Shown here: positions 21,625-31,205 of the stretch, piece by piece
Numbering within the stretch: position 1 is the stretch's first letter
How the letters are laid out: each line of letters begins with the position of its first letter
From: Actinacidiphila yeochonensis CN732
GTDB taxonomy: Bacteria; Actinomycetota; Actinomycetes; Streptomycetales; Streptomycetaceae
DNA length: 64,000 bases
Assembly (NCBI RefSeq): GCF_000745345.1
Contig: NZ_JQNR01000003.1
Location: 806,001-870,000 of the forward strand
Direction of reading: 5' to 3'
Position numbers and translations under genes: made by a program
Notes under the pieces: generated by a model
What the model was told of the DNA's origin: nothing
The model's input: the letters and a program-made list of their open reading frames with translations, nothing else
The model's database searches: none

Positions 21625-21981
21625 TCAGACCAGCTGGTGCAGGTCGCGCCCGCCCAGCACGTGGGCGTGCGCGTGGAAGACCGTCTGGCCCGCGCCCTCA
21701 CCGGTGTTGAAGATGATCCGGTAGCCGGTGCCGGCCACGCCCTCCTGCTCGGCCACCAGCGCCGCCTCGTGCAGCACCGCCGCCGCGGCCCGGGGGTCGC
21801 CGGCCGCGAGCTCGCCCGCGTCGGGGTAGTGCGCGCGGGGGATCACCAGGACGTGCGTGGGGGCCTTCGGGGCGATGTCGCGGAACGCCACGGTGGTGTC
21901 GGTCTCCCGCACGACCTGCGCCGGGATCTCCCCGGCCGCGATCTTGCAGAACAGGCAGTCCGGCTGCGCTTCTCCCGCCAC
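21625..21981 (-). CDS. HIT family hydrolase (HinT-like)
   Basis: A 118-residue histidine-triad nucleotide hydrolase/transferase. The triad HAHAHVLGG gives His103, His105 and His107. The N-terminal CLFCKI (Cys9, Cys12) can bind zinc, as in HinT-type proteins. HinT enzymes split AMP-amino and lysyl-AMP compounds. It starts at a GTG and is the first gene before rnz. Confidence 0.93.
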   Translation of the reverse strand: MAGEAQPDCLFCKIAAGEIPAQVVRETDTTVAFRDIAPKAPTHVLVIPRAHYPDAGELAAGDPRAAAAVLHEAALVAEQEGVAGTGYRIIFNTGEGAGQTVFHAHAHVLGGRDLHQLV

Positions 21982-22172
21982 GTGCTGGCCCCTCTCCGCT
22001 CCAGTTGCCGCCCGGCGCCCGCCTCGGGTGCCGCGTCCCGCATCGTACCGGCCGGCCGGCCGCGGGCCGAGGTCCGCGGGTCCCGGCCGCGTCCCCCTGG
22101 CTGCCGGGGACGCCCCCGGCCGTCCTGTGCCGTCCTCAGCTGTCCGTCGTGTGGGGGATGTACGGGGGGCGA

Positions 22173-22565
22173 ATGACGCGTCACCGTAAGGGAATGGGAC
22201 ACTCCGGGAAGAATCGGGGCGCGGGTGCGGCCGTCGTCCTCGCCGCGGCGGCGGCCTGCGCGGCGCTCGCCGGCTGCGACCCCGTCAACGGGCTGGACAG
22301 CGCCAACGTGTCGGTGGCGACCGACCAGTTGGCCACCAGGCAGCTGACGGCCGACCACGTGGGGGTGCAGTGGCTGTCGTGCGGCGCGTCCGAGGACCCG
22401 TCGGCGCCCAGCGTGAACTGCACCGGGTACACCGACGACCAGCGGCGGATCACCGTCAGGGGTGACGTCACCCGGCAGCAGGACCTGAAGTGCCTGTGGG
22501 GGCACCTCACCGCCGAGGTCGACGGCGTCACCGTCTTCGACGTGCGGGGGCTCGGCGTCTGCTGA
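22173..22565 (+). CDS. small secreted lipoprotein of unknown function
   Basis: A 130-residue protein with a lipoprotein signal. Basic MTRHRKGMGHSGKNR is followed by a hydrophobic core and the lipobox LAGC, so Cys should be lipidated and the protein held on the outer face of the membrane. The mature part contains further Cys residues (CGASEDPSAPSVNCTGY, DLKCLWGH and the terminal Cys) that could form disulfides. Residues 85-130 form a beta-rich section. No family was recognised. A G-rich ribosome site precedes the ATG. Confidence 0.8.
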   Translation: MTRHRKGMGHSGKNRGAGAAVVLAAAAACAALAGCDPVNGLDSANVSVATDQLATRQLTADHVGVQWLSCGASEDPSAPSVNCTGYTDDQRRITVRGDVTRQQDLKCLWGHLTAEVDGVTVFDVRGLGVC

Positions 22566-22658
22566 ACCGCTCCCGGCCGGGCCCCGCCGGCCGGACCCCC
22601 CAGCCGAACCCCGCCGGCCGAACGCCCCCGACCGAGTGTCCCCGGCCGAACTCCCCAC
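22562..22658. repeat. 14-bp periodic array after the lipoprotein gene
   Basis: Degenerate units start at 22562, 22576, 22590, 22603, 22617, 22631 and 22645. Clear examples are GCCGAACCCCGCCG (22603) and GCCGAACGCCCCCG (22617). One unit is 13 bp. It begins over the lipoprotein stop codon and runs toward the tricorn promoter. Confidence 0.7.
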
Positions 22659-22717
22659 CGCTGCCTCGGCCGTGGGAAGTGCCGAGGTCTGCCCCCGTCC
22701 GGGGGTGCGATCGTGAT

Positions 22718-22723
22718 TAGGTT
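22718..22723 (+). promoter_or_regulatory. -10 box of a leaderless tricorn gene
   Basis: TAGGTT, then 6 nt (GGCGCC) and the GTG start at 22730. No Shine-Dalgarno sequence is visible. Confidence 0.5.
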
Positions 22724-22729
22724 GGCGCC

Positions 22730-25700
22730 GTGACCCAGTCCTCGAACTCCGCGCGTTCCGCAGCCTCCAGGCCCGGCTCCACGTCCGCTCCGTCCTCCCC
22801 GCCGCCCGTCGCGGGCCCGTCGTACCTGCGCAACCCGCACCCGCACGGCGGGTCGGTGGCGTTCACGGCCGAGGACGACGTATGGGTGGCCCCGGTCGAC
22901 GGCGGTCGGGCATGGCGGGTCAGCGCGGACAACATGCCGGTGCGCCGGCCGCGGATCTCGCCGGACGGCTCGCTGGTGGCCTGGGCCTCGACCCGCGACG
23001 GCGCCCCCGAGGTGCACGTGGCGCCGCTGGAGGGCGGCCCGGCCGAGCGGTTGACGTACTGGGGCAGCGGACTGACCTCGGTCCGCGGCTGGACGCCCGA
23101 CGGCCGGCTGGCCGTCGTCACCTCGGCGGGCGAGGCGTCCTCCCGCCGCCCCTGGGCGCACCTGGTGCCGCTGGACGGCGGCCCGGCCGAGCGGCTGCCG
23201 TACGGCCCGGTCGGCGACCTGGCGTTCGGGCCCGGCGGGGCGGTGCTGCTCCAGTCGGTGACGATGGGCCGGGAGGCCGCGCACTGGAAGGGCTACCGCG
23301 GCGGCACCGCCGGGCGGCTGTGGCTGGACCCGGACGGCGGCGGCGAGTTCGCCCCGGTCCACACCGGCCTCGGCGGCAACATCGAGTGCCCGCTGTGGGT
23401 GGGCGACCGGATCGCGTTCCTCTCCGACCACGAGGGCCTCGGCGCGCTGTACTCCAGCCTGCCCGACGGCTCCGACCTGCGCCGCCACACCCCGCTCGCG
23501 CCGCGGCCGGAGGACGCCGGGGAGGACGAGTCCGGAGCCGGCTTCTACGCCCGGCAGGCCGCCACCGACGGCACCCGCGTCGCGTACACCGCGGGCGGCC
23601 GCGTCCTGCTGCTGGACAGCCTCGACGCCGCCACCCGCCCCCGCCTGCTCGACGTCCGCCTCGGCGGCCAGCGCGCCGACCTCCAGCCGCACCCGGTGCG
23701 CGCCGCCGCCCACCTGGGCGAGGCCCGCCCGGACCGCACCGGCCGGGGCAGCGCCGTGGAGGTGCGCGGCACCACCCACTGGGTCACCCACCGCGGCGGC
23801 CCGGCCCGGGCGCTGGCGGCCGAACCGGGGGTGCGCACCCGCCACCCGAGGGTGTTCACCCAGAGCGGTGAGGAGTACGTCGTCTGGGTGACCGACGCCG
23901 AGGGTGAGGACGCCCTGGAGGTGGCGCCCGCCGACGGTGTGCCGCTCACCACCCCGCGCACCGCGCCCCGGCGGCTGGCGGCCGGGCGGCTCGGCCGGGT
24001 GCACGAGCTGGAGGTCTCCCCGGACGGGCACCGCATCGCCGTCGCCACCCACGACGGCCGGGTGCTGCTGGTGGAGACGCAGACCGGTGAGGTCCGCGAG
24101 GTGCCGACCGGTGCCGGGGACGCCGAGGACACGGCCGCCGAGGGCGCGCCCGCCGCCCGCGCCGACGCCACCGACCTGGCCTTCTCCCCCGACTCGGGGT
24201 GGCTGGCCTGGTCCCAGCCCGGCCCCGGCACGCTGCGCCAGATCAAGCTGGCCGCCACCGCCGACCTCACCGTCGTCGCCGCGACGCCGCTGCGGTTCAA
24301 CGACTACGCGCCCGCCTTCACCGCCGACGGCCGGCACCTGGCCTTCCTCTCCGAACGCGACTTCGACCCGGTCTACGACGCCCACGTCTTCGACCTGTCC
24401 TTCCCGAACGCCTGCCGCCCGTACCTGCTGACGCTGGCGGCCACCACGCCGTCACCGTTCGGCCCGCAGCGGCACGGCCGCCCGTACGGGGACGACGACG
24501 AGGACGGCGCGGACGGCGACGACGCCGCCGCCGAGCGGGAGGGCGGCGACGGCGCGGCCGAGGAGAAGGCCGGCGGCGGCGCGGGCGAGGGCACCGGCGG
24601 CACGGCGGGCTCCGGCGGCACGGAGGGCTCCGGCGGCGCGGCGGGCGGCACGAAGCCCGCCGAGCGCCCGCACCGCACCCAGGTGGACGCCGAGGGGCTG
24701 GCCGACCGGATCGTGCCCTTCCCGGTCGAGGCCGGCCGCTACTCCGACCTGCGCGCGGCCCGCGGCGGCGTGCTGTGGCTGCGCCACCCGCTGGCCGGCG
24801 TGCTGGGCACGTCCCTGGCCACGCCGGAGGCGCACCCGCCGGAGAGCGTCCTGGAGCGCTACGACCTGCGGCGGCTGCGAGTCGAGGTGGTCGCCGACGA
24901 GGCCGACGACTTCGCGGTCACCGGCGACGGCTCGAAGGTGCTGGTCACCTCCGGCGGCCGGCTGCGGGTGGCGCCCTCGGACGCCAAGTCGGACGACGAC
25001 TCGGACAGTTCCGTCACCATCGACCTGTCGCGGGTGCGCGTCACCGTGCGGCCGGCCGACGAGTGGCGGCAGATGTTCGACGAGACGCACCGGCTGATGC
25101 GCGACAACTTCTGGCGCCCCGACCTGGGCGGCCTGGACTGGGACGCCGCCGCCGAGCGCTACCGGCCGCTGCTGGAGCGGATCGCCACCCACGACGACCT
25201 GGTGGACGTGCTGTGGGAGCTCCACGGTGAGCTGCGCACCTCCCACGCGTACGTCAGCCCGCCCGGCGGCCGCCGCGACCCGCTGCACCGCCAGGGGCTG
25301 CTCGGCGCCGACCTGTCCCGCACCCCGGAGGGCGCCTGGCGGGTCGACCGGGTGCTGCCCGGCGAGTCCTCCGACCCGCACGCCCGCTCCCCGCTGGCCG
25401 CGCCGGGTGTCGCGGTGCGGGCCGGGGACGTGCTGGTGGCCGTCGACGGGCACCCGGTGGACCCGCTGACCGGCCCGGCGCCGCTGCTGGTCGGCACGGC
25501 CGGCAAACCGGTGGAGCTGACGGTGGCCCCGGCCGGCGGCGGCCCGCACCGCCACGTGGTGGCGGTGCCGCTGGCCGACGAGGAGCCGCTGCGCTACCAC
25601 GACTGGGTGGCGGGGCGGCGGGCCCGCGTGCACGAGGCGTCCGGTGGCCGGCTGGGCTACCTGCACGTGCCGGACATGGTCAGCTCCGGCTGGGCCGAAC

Positions 25701-26242
25701 TCCACCGCGACCTGCGGGTGGAGGTCGCCCGGGAGGGCCTGGTGGTGGACGTCCGGGAGAACCGCGGCGGCCACACCTCGCAGCTGGTCGTCGAGAAGCT
25801 GGCCCGCCGGATCGTCGGCTGGGACGTCCCGCGCTACGGCCACCCGTACAGCTACCCGTTGGACGCGCCGCGCGGCCCGGTCGTCGTGGTGGCCAACGAG
25901 TTCTCCGGGTCGGACGGCGACATCGTCACCGCCGCCGTCCGCGCCCTCGGCATCGGGCCGGTGGTGGGCACCCGCACCTGGGGCGGCGTGGTCGGCATCG
26001 ACAGCCGCTACCGGCTGGTGGACGGCACGCTGGTCACCCAGCCCAAGTACGCGATCTGGCTGGAGGGCTTCGGCTGGTCGGTGGAGAACCACGGCGTCGA
26101 CCCGGACGTCGAGGTGCCGTTCGCCCCGCAGGACTGGGCGGCCGGCCGCGACCCGCAGCTGGACCGGGCCGTCGCCATGGCCCTGGAGGCACTGGAGCGC
26201 ACTCCGGCGAAGTCCGCCCCGCCGCTGCCCGGACGGGAGTAG
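22730..26242 (+). CDS. tricorn-like S41 protease
   Basis: A 1170-residue cytosolic protease, a Streptomyces homologue of archaeal tricorn that trims peptides made by larger proteases. It has N-terminal beta-propeller repeats (about 30-560, e.g. PRISPDGSLVAWAST). An acidic/Gly-rich linker follows, near 585-645 (DDDEDGADGDD), which is not part of the archaeal core. A C1 domain follows with Ser838-His839 in LRTSHAYV, then a PDZ domain near 865-960, and a C2 domain with nucleophile Ser1061-Asp1062 in FSGSDGDIV. The SH and SD pairs match the tricorn catalytic tetrad. The GTG at 22730 is selected for its leaderless box. Confidence 0.94.
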   Translation: MTQSSNSARSAASRPGSTSAPSSPPPVAGPSYLRNPHPHGGSVAFTAEDDVWVAPVDGGRAWRVSADNMPVRRPRISPDGSLVAWASTRDGAPEVHVAPLEGGPAERLTYWGSGLTSVRGWTPDGRLAVVTSAGEASSRRPWAHLVPLDGGPAERLPYGPVGDLAFGPGGAVLLQSVTMGREAAHWKGYRGGTAGRLWLDPDGGGEFAPVHTGLGGNIECPLWVGDRIAFLSDHEGLGALYSSLPDGSDLRRHTPLAPRPEDAGEDESGAGFYARQAATDGTRVAYTAGGRVLLLDSLDAATRPRLLDVRLGGQRADLQPHPVRAAAHLGEARPDRTGRGSAVEVRGTTHWVTHRGGPARALAAEPGVRTRHPRVFTQSGEEYVVWVTDAEGEDALEVAPADGVPLTTPRTAPRRLAAGRLGRVHELEVSPDGHRIAVATHDGRVLLVETQTGEVREVPTGAGDAEDTAAEGAPAARADATDLAFSPDSGWLAWSQPGPGTLRQIKLAATADLTVVAATPLRFNDYAPAFTADGRHLAFLSERDFDPVYDAHVFDLSFPNACRPYLLTLAATTPSPFGPQRHGRPYGDDDEDGADGDDAAAEREGGDGAAEEKAGGGAGEGTGGTAGSGGTEGSGGAAGGTKPAERPHRTQVDAEGLADRIVPFPVEAGRYSDLRAARGGVLWLRHPLAGVLGTSLATPEAHPPESVLERYDLRRLRVEVVADEADDFAVTGDGSKVLVTSGGRLRVAPSDAKSDDDSDSSVTIDLSRVRVTVRPADEWRQMFDETHRLMRDNFWRPDLGGLDWDAAAERYRPLLERIATHDDLVDVLWELHGELRTSHAYVSPPGGRRDPLHRQGLLGADLSRTPEGAWRVDRVLPGESSDPHARSPLAAPGVAVRAGDVLVAVDGHPVDPLTGPAPLLVGTAGKPVELTVAPAGGGPHRHVVAVPLADEEPLRYHDWVAGRRARVHEASGGRLGYLHVPDMVSSGWAELHRDLRVEVAREGLVVDVRENRGGHTSQLVVEKLARRIVGWDVPRYGHPYSYPLDAPRGPVVVVANEFSGSDGDIVTAAVRALGIGPVVGTRTWGGVVGIDSRYRLVDGTLVTQPKYAIWLEGFGWSVENHGVDPDVEVPFAPQDWAAGRDPQLDRAVAMALEALERTPAKSAPPLPGRE

Positions 26243-26379
26243 GCGGCCGGCGGGCGGGGCGGGCGGAAAGGGCTGGGCGGCGTGGAGTCCGGACGTGAGG
26301 AGGCCGCGATCGGCACGACCGGCGCGACCGTGGTGGCGGCGCCGGTCAGCGCGGCCGTCGTGGCGCCGCCGGAGCGGGG

Positions 26380-26895
26380 ATGGTAGCCGGGCCGGAGTCC
26401 GCCGGGGCGCCGCCGTCCGCCACCGCGTCGATGACGCTGCTGGTGGCGGCGGTGATCGTGCACGACGTGGCGGAGGACCGGGTGCTGCTCCTCCAGCGCG
26501 GCCCGGACGCCGCCTTCGCACCCGGCCTCTGGGACCTGCCGACCGGCAAGCACGAGCCGGGCGAGCCGGTCACCGCCACCGCCGTACGCGAACTGCGCGA
26601 GGAGACCGGGCTGGTGGTGGCCCCCGCGGACCTGGCCGTGGCGCACCTCGTCCACGGCGCCCGGGCCGTGGGCTCGCCGGGCGGCTACCTCACCGTGGTG
26701 TTCGCCGCGCGGCGGTTCGCCGGACGGGCCGCCAACCGCGAGCCGCACAAGCACGCCCGGGTGGAGTGGACCAGCACGGACGCGCTCCCGTCGGAGTTCG
26801 TGCCCTCCGCCGGCGAGGCCCTCGCCTCCTACCTGGCCGCCCGTTCCGGCGGCGCCCCCGCCCGCGCCGGGCTCACCCTGCGCGGCTGGGCCTGA
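26380..26895 (+). CDS. NUDIX hydrolase
   Basis: A 171-residue hydrolase of nucleoside-diphosphate-linked compounds. The NUDIX box GKHEPGEPVTATAVRELREE is complete, with the REEL-like RELREETGL providing the metal-binding glutamates. A conserved fold precedes it (VLLLQRGPDAAFAPGLWDLP). The substrate is unknown. The ATG has GGAGCGGGG directly upstream. It converges with rsmE. A possible 34-codon frame just before it was not accepted. Confidence 0.9.
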   Translation: MVAGPESAGAPPSATASMTLLVAAVIVHDVAEDRVLLLQRGPDAAFAPGLWDLPTGKHEPGEPVTATAVRELREETGLVVAPADLAVAHLVHGARAVGSPGGYLTVVFAARRFAGRAANREPHKHARVEWTSTDALPSEFVPSAGEALASYLAARSGGAPARAGLTLRGWA

Positions 26896-26939
26896 GGGCC
26901 GCGGCCCGCGGCGGCCGGCCGCCCTTGCCGGTCGCGGCA

Positions 26940-27683
26940 CTAGCTCCAGCGGCCGGTGCGGGCCAGCAGCACGGAGGCCGCCGCCACGCCCGCCGTCGAG
27001 GTGCGCAGCACCGTGGGCCCGAGCCGGTACGCGCCCGCGCCCGCCTCGGCGAACGCGGCCAGCTCCTCCGGCGCCACCCCGCCCTCCGGACCGACCACCA
27101 GCACCAGCGAACCGGCGGCCGGCAGCGGGGCGGTGGCCAGCGGCGCCGCGCCCTCCTCGTGCAGGACGGCCGCGAAGTCGGCGGCGGCCAGCAGCGGCAG
27201 CAGCTGCCGGGTCGTCACCGGCTCGGCGACCTCGGGGAAGCGCAGCCGGCGGGCCTGCTTGGCCGCCTCGCGCGCGGTGGAACGCCACTTCGCCAGCGAC
27301 TTCGTACCGCGGTCGCCGCGCCACTGGGTGACGCAGCGGGCCGCCGCCCAGGGCACCACGGCGTCCACCCCCGCCTCCGTCATCGTCTCCACCGCCAGCT
27401 CGCCGCGGTCGCCCTTCGGCAGCGCCTGCACCACCGTGACGGTGGGCGCCGGCGCCGGCTCGGCCCGCAGCTCGCGCACCTCGACGGTGAGCCGGTCGCG
27501 GCCCTCGACGGCGGCCACCACGCCGGCCGCGCCCCGGCCGGCGCCGTCGGTGAGGACGACCTCCTCACCGGGCTGCAACCGCCGCACGGCGACGGCGTGC
27601 CGCCCCTCGGGCCCGTCGAGGACCACGGCGGACGGGGAGCCGTCCAGCGCCGCGGGGTCGACGAGGAAGACCGGTGCCGTCAT
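26940..27683 (-). CDS. rsmE: 16S rRNA (uracil-1498-N3)-methyltransferase
   Basis: A 247-residue SPOUT methyltransferase modifying helix 44 of 16S rRNA. The N-terminal PUA-like domain (GPEGRHAVAVRRLQPGEEV) is followed by the SPOUT knot with LVVGPEGGVAPEELA and LGPTVLRTSTA, the SAM-binding motifs of RsmE. The ATG overlaps the stop of the nitronate monooxygenase gene by 4 nt, so translation is coupled. The gene is normally next to dnaJ in Streptomyces. Confidence 0.95.
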   Translation of the reverse strand: MTAPVFLVDPAALDGSPSAVVLDGPEGRHAVAVRRLQPGEEVVLTDGAGRGAAGVVAAVEGRDRLTVEVRELRAEPAPAPTVTVVQALPKGDRGELAVETMTEAGVDAVVPWAAARCVTQWRGDRGTKSLAKWRSTAREAAKQARRLRFPEVAEPVTTRQLLPLLAAADFAAVLHEEGAAPLATAPLPAAGSLVLVVGPEGGVAPEELAAFAEAGAGAYRLGPTVLRTSTAGVAAASVLLARTGRWS

Positions 27684-28762
27684 GCGAATGCCTCCTGGGC
27701 CTCGTGGAGTTCGGCGGCCAGCGTCTCGACGAGGGCGCCGGCGGACAGTTCCCGGGCCAGCCGGTGGCCCTGCCCGGCCCACAGCGCCATCGCCTGCGGG
27801 TCGCCGGCCGCGGCGGCCGCCCGCCGCACCGGCTGGGTGAGGTGGTGGATCTGCGGGTAGCCGGGCGGGGCGTAGCGGCCGTGCTCGCGGACGAACCGGT
27901 TGAGCAGGCCGCGCGCCGGACGCCCGGTGAAGGCGCGGGTGATCTCGGTACGGGCGTAGACCGGGTCGGTCAGCGCCCGCTTGTGCAGGGTGTGCGCGCC
28001 GGACTCGGGGCAGACCAGGAAGGCGGTGCCGAGCGCGGCGGCGTCCGCCCCGGCGGCCAGCACCGCGGCGATCTGCCGACCGCGCATCAGGCCGCCCGCG
28101 GCCACCAGCGGCAGCCGGACCGCCTCGCGCACCAGCGGCACGAGCGTGAGCAGGCCCACCCCGGCGCAGTCCAGCTGCGGGTCGTCGCGGTGGCTGCCCT
28201 GGTGGCCGCCGGCCTCCACGCCCTGCACGCACACCGCGTCGGCGCCGGCCTCCTCGGCGGCCACCGCCTCCGCGACGGTGGTGGCCGTCACCATCGTGTA
28301 GGTGCCGGCCCGCGCGAACGCCCGCAGGACGGACGGCTCGGGGCAGCCGAAGGTGAAGCTGACCATGGGCACCGGGTCCTCCAGCAGCACCGCCACCTTG
28401 GCCTCGTAGGCGTCGTCGCCGCCGGCCTCCGGGTCGCCGAGGTCCGCCGCGTACCAGGCGGTCTCCCCGTGGAGCTGCTCGGCGTACACCGCGACGGCCG
28501 AGGGGTCGCAGGTGGCCGGCTGCGGCATGAACAGGTTCACCCCGAAGGGCCGCGCCGTGGCGTCGCGCACCTGCCGGATCTCCTCGTACATGGCCTCGGA
28601 CGTCTTGTAGCCGGCCGCCAGGAACCCCAGGCCGCCGGCGGCCGAGACCGCCGCGGCCAGCCTCGGGTTGGACCCGCCGCCGGCCATCGGCGCCTGGACG
28701 ATCGGGTACGCCGAGAACGCCGACAACGCCGAGTACGCGGAGAGATCGGAGGACACGTTCAT
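27680..28762 (-). CDS. nitronate monooxygenase-like flavoprotein
   Basis: A 360-residue FMN-dependent TIM-barrel enzyme of the 2-nitropropane dioxygenase family. Motifs: YPIVQAPMAGGGSNPRLAAA at the N-terminus, VQGVEAGGHQG with the active-site His, and LVAAGGLMRGRQIAAVL with the phosphate-binding Gly cluster. It oxidises alkyl nitronates and may protect against nitro-compound toxins. The N-terminal Ser-Ala-Tyr repeat (SAYSALSAFSAY) reflects a small DNA repeat. It lies 88 bp after dnaJ in the same direction. Confidence 0.9.
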   Translation of the reverse strand: MNVSSDLSAYSALSAFSAYPIVQAPMAGGGSNPRLAAAVSAAGGLGFLAAGYKTSEAMYEEIRQVRDATARPFGVNLFMPQPATCDPSAVAVYAEQLHGETAWYAADLGDPEAGGDDAYEAKVAVLLEDPVPMVSFTFGCPEPSVLRAFARAGTYTMVTATTVAEAVAAEEAGADAVCVQGVEAGGHQGSHRDDPQLDCAGVGLLTLVPLVREAVRLPLVAAGGLMRGRQIAAVLAAGADAAALGTAFLVCPESGAHTLHKRALTDPVYARTEITRAFTGRPARGLLNRFVREHGRYAPPGYPQIHHLTQPVRRAAAAAGDPQAMALWAGQGHRLARELSAGALVETLAAELHEAQEAFA

Positions 28763-28850
28763 GCGTTCATCGTGTCACGCGTCGATCGCCGGCCCCTCGC
28801 CTCCGGGCCCGGACGGTCCCGGAGGCGAGGCGGGGGCGGGCGGCATCGGG

Positions 28851-29984
28851 TCAGCGCCCGTTGAACGCGTCCTTCAGGCGGGAGAACAGCCCCTGCTGGC
28901 CGGGGGCGAACTGGCCGGTCGGCCGCTCCTCGCCGCGCAGCTGGGCCAGCCGCCGCAGCAGGTCCTCCTGCTCGGCGTCGAGCTTGTTGGGCGTGACCAC
29001 CTCGACGTGCACGATGAGGTCGCCGCGGCCCCCGCCGCGCAGGTGGGTGATGCCGCGCTGGTGCAGCGGTACCGACTGGCCGGACTGGGTGCCGGGCCGG
29101 ATGTCGATCTCCTCCAGCCCGTCGAGCGTCTCCAGCGGGCACTTGGTGCCGAGCGCCGCCGCGGTCATCGGGATGGTGACCGTGCAGTGCAGGTCGTCGC
29201 CGCGCCGCTGGAAGACCTGGTGCGGCAGCTCCCGGATCTCGACGTACAGGTCGCCGGCCGGGCCGCCGCCGGGGCCGACCTCGCCCTCGCCGGCCAGCTG
29301 GATGCGGGTGCCGTTGTCGACGCCGGCGGGGATCTTGACCGTGAGGGTGCGGCGGGAGCGGACCCGGCCGTCCCCGGCGCACTCCGGGCACGGGGTGGGC
29401 ACCACGGTGCCGAAGCCCTGGCACTGCGGGCACGGCCGCGAGGTCATGACCTGGCCGAGGAAGGAGCGGGTCACCTGGGAGACCTCGCCCCGGCCGCGGC
29501 ACATGTCGCAGGTCTGCGCGGAGGTGCCGGGGGCGGCCCCCTCGCCGTTGCAGGTGCCGCAGGTCACCGCGGTGTCGACCTGGATGTCCTTGGTGGTGCC
29601 GAAGGCCGCCTCGTTGAGCTCGACCTCCAGCCGGATCATCGCGTCCTGCCCGCGCCGGGTGCGCGAGCGCGGGCCGCGCTGCGAGGACTGCCCGAAGAAG
29701 GCGTCCATGATGTCGCTGAAGTTGCCGAAGCCCGCGCCGCCGAAGCCCGCTCCGGCTCCGCCGTTGGCCGACAGCGGATCGCCGCCGAGGTCGTAGACCT
29801 TCTTCTTCTGCGGGTCGGAGAGCACCTCGTAAGCGGCGTTGATCTCCTTGAACCGCTCCTGGGTCTTCGGGTCCGGGTTGACGTCCGGGTGCAGCTCGCG
29901 GGCGAGGCGGCGGAACGCCTTCTTGATCTCGTCCGGGCCCGCGTCGCGGCGCACGCCGAGCACGGCGTAGTAGTCCGTGGCCAC
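28851..29984 (-). CDS. dnaJ: molecular chaperone DnaJ
   Basis: A 377-residue type I J-protein that stimulates DnaK ATPase. The J domain has HPD at 32-34. A Gly/Phe-rich linker follows (GAGAGFGGAGFGNF). The zinc region carries four Cys motifs (CGTCNGEG, CDMCRGRG, CPQCQGFG, CPECAGDG), and a C-terminal client-binding domain completes it. The GTG start follows the hrcA TAG without any gap. The hrcA-linked copy is the second DnaJ in Streptomyces, the first being in the dnaK operon, so it should be heat-induced through HrcA. Confidence 0.96.
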   Translation of the reverse strand: MATDYYAVLGVRRDAGPDEIKKAFRRLARELHPDVNPDPKTQERFKEINAAYEVLSDPQKKKVYDLGGDPLSANGGAGAGFGGAGFGNFSDIMDAFFGQSSQRGPRSRTRRGQDAMIRLEVELNEAAFGTTKDIQVDTAVTCGTCNGEGAAPGTSAQTCDMCRGRGEVSQVTRSFLGQVMTSRPCPQCQGFGTVVPTPCPECAGDGRVRSRRTLTVKIPAGVDNGTRIQLAGEGEVGPGGGPAGDLYVEIRELPHQVFQRRGDDLHCTVTIPMTAAALGTKCPLETLDGLEEIDIRPGTQSGQSVPLHQRGITHLRGGGRGDLIVHVEVVTPNKLDAEQEDLLRRLAQLRGEERPTGQFAPGQQGLFSRLKDAFNGR

Positions 29985-31001
29985 CTACGACTCCGCCAGG
30001 ATCTGTCCGACGTAACGTGCCACTGCGCGTACCGCTCCCATCGTTCCGGGGTAGTCCATGCGGGTCGGTCCGACCACGCCTAGCTTGGCGACGGCCTCGT
30101 CGCCCGAACCGTAGCCGACCGCCACCACGGAGGTGGAATTGAGGCCCTCGTGAAAGTTCTCGTGACCGATCCGGACCGTCATCGCCGAGTCCGTGGCCTC
30201 GCCGAGCAGTTTCAGGAGCACCATCTGCTCCTCCAGTGCTTCGAGCACCGGCCGGATCGTCATCGGGAAGTCGTGGTGGAAGCGGGTCAGGTTGGCGGCG
30301 CCGCCGAGCATGATCCGCTCCTCCTTCTCCTCCACCAGGTTCTCCAGCAGCGTCGCCAGGACGACGGCCACGGCGGGCCGGTCGTCCGCGTCGAAGCTCT
30401 CGGTGAGGTCCTGGACCGCCGAGGGTACGTCGGCGAAGCGCAGGCCGACGACCCGGCTGTTGAGGCGGGCCCGCAGATCCGCGAGGAGGATCTCGCCGAC
30501 GGCGACGGGGCTGTCGATGAACCGCTGCTCCACCCGGCCGGTGTCGGTGATCAGCACCAGCATCATCCGGTAGGGGGAGAGTGTGAGGAGTTCCACATGC
30601 CGCACCGACGACCGGGTCAGCGACGGGTACTGCACCACGGCGACCTGCCGGGTCAGCTGCGCGAGCAGGCGGACGGTGCGGGCCACCACGTCGTCGAGGT
30701 CGGCGGCGCCGTCCAGGAAGTTCTGGATGGCCCGGCGCTCGGCGCCCGACAGCGGCTTCACCCCGGCCAGCCGGTCCACGAACAGCCGGTAGCCCTTGTC
30801 GGTGGGGATGCGCCCGGCGCTGGTGTGCGGCTGGGCGATGTAGCCCTCCTCCTCCAGCACCGCCATGTCGTTGCGGACGGTGGCCGGCGAGACACCCAGG
30901 TGGTGCCGTTCGGTCAGCGCCTTGGAGCCCACCGGCTCCTCGGTGCCGACGTAGTCCTGGACGATGGCGCGCAGGACTTCGAGTCTGCGTTCGCTCAGCA
31001 T
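29985..31001 (-). CDS. hrcA: heat-inducible transcription repressor HrcA
   Basis: A 338-residue repressor that binds CIRCE and releases it on heat shock. The N-terminal winged helix [20 protein letters not shown] and the segment [18 protein letters not shown] are canonical. The central GAF-like domain and the dimerisation part follow. A perfect CIRCE operator lies 38 nt upstream of the ATG, so the gene and its downstream dnaJ are autoregulated. The stop codon abuts the dnaJ start. Confidence 0.97.
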   Translation of the reverse strand: MLSERRLEVLRAIVQDYVGTEEPVGSKALTERHHLGVSPATVRNDMAVLEEEGYIAQPHTSAGRIPTDKGYRLFVDRLAGVKPLSGAERRAIQNFLDGAADLDDVVARTVRLLAQLTRQVAVVQYPSLTRSSVRHVELLTLSPYRMMLVLITDTGRVEQRFIDSPVAVGEILLADLRARLNSRVVGLRFADVPSAVQDLTESFDADDRPAVAVVLATLLENLVEEKEERIMLGGAANLTRFHHDFPMTIRPVLEALEEQMVLLKLLGEATDSAMTVRIGHENFHEGLNSTSVVAVGYGSGDEAVAKLGVVGPTRMDYPGTMGAVRAVARYVGQILAES

Positions 31002-31038
31002 CGCGCACCTCCTGCCCGGGCCTCTCAGGCCGTCCGAC

Positions 31039-31065
31039 CTGGCACTCCGCTGTTTCGAGTGCCAG
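31039..31065 (-). promoter_or_regulatory. CIRCE operator of hrcA
   Basis: CTGGCACTC, 9 nt, GAGTGCCAG: a perfect 9-9-9 inverted repeat matching the CIRCE consensus TTAGCACTC-N9-GAGTGCTAA apart from the outer TA positions, which are changed to CTG/CAG symmetrically. It is 38 nt upstream of hrcA. Confidence 0.93.
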
Positions 31066-31205
31066 CAATCCCGCAGCCAGTGTACGGCGATGGCACAAGG
31101 GCTCGGCAAGAGCGGCAGCGACACGGCGCCGTCCGGGCGACCGGTTCGGGCGGTACGCACCGGAACGACCGTTAAGCGGCGGGGCGGCGCGATGCGGGGC
31201 GCCCG

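Noticed and set aside
26282..26386. 34-codon frame (VESGREEAAIGTTGATVVAA...) whose stop overlaps the NUDIX start
   Set aside because: Low-complexity Ala/Val composition and only a weak ribosome site. The overlap with the next ATG is suggestive but not enough.
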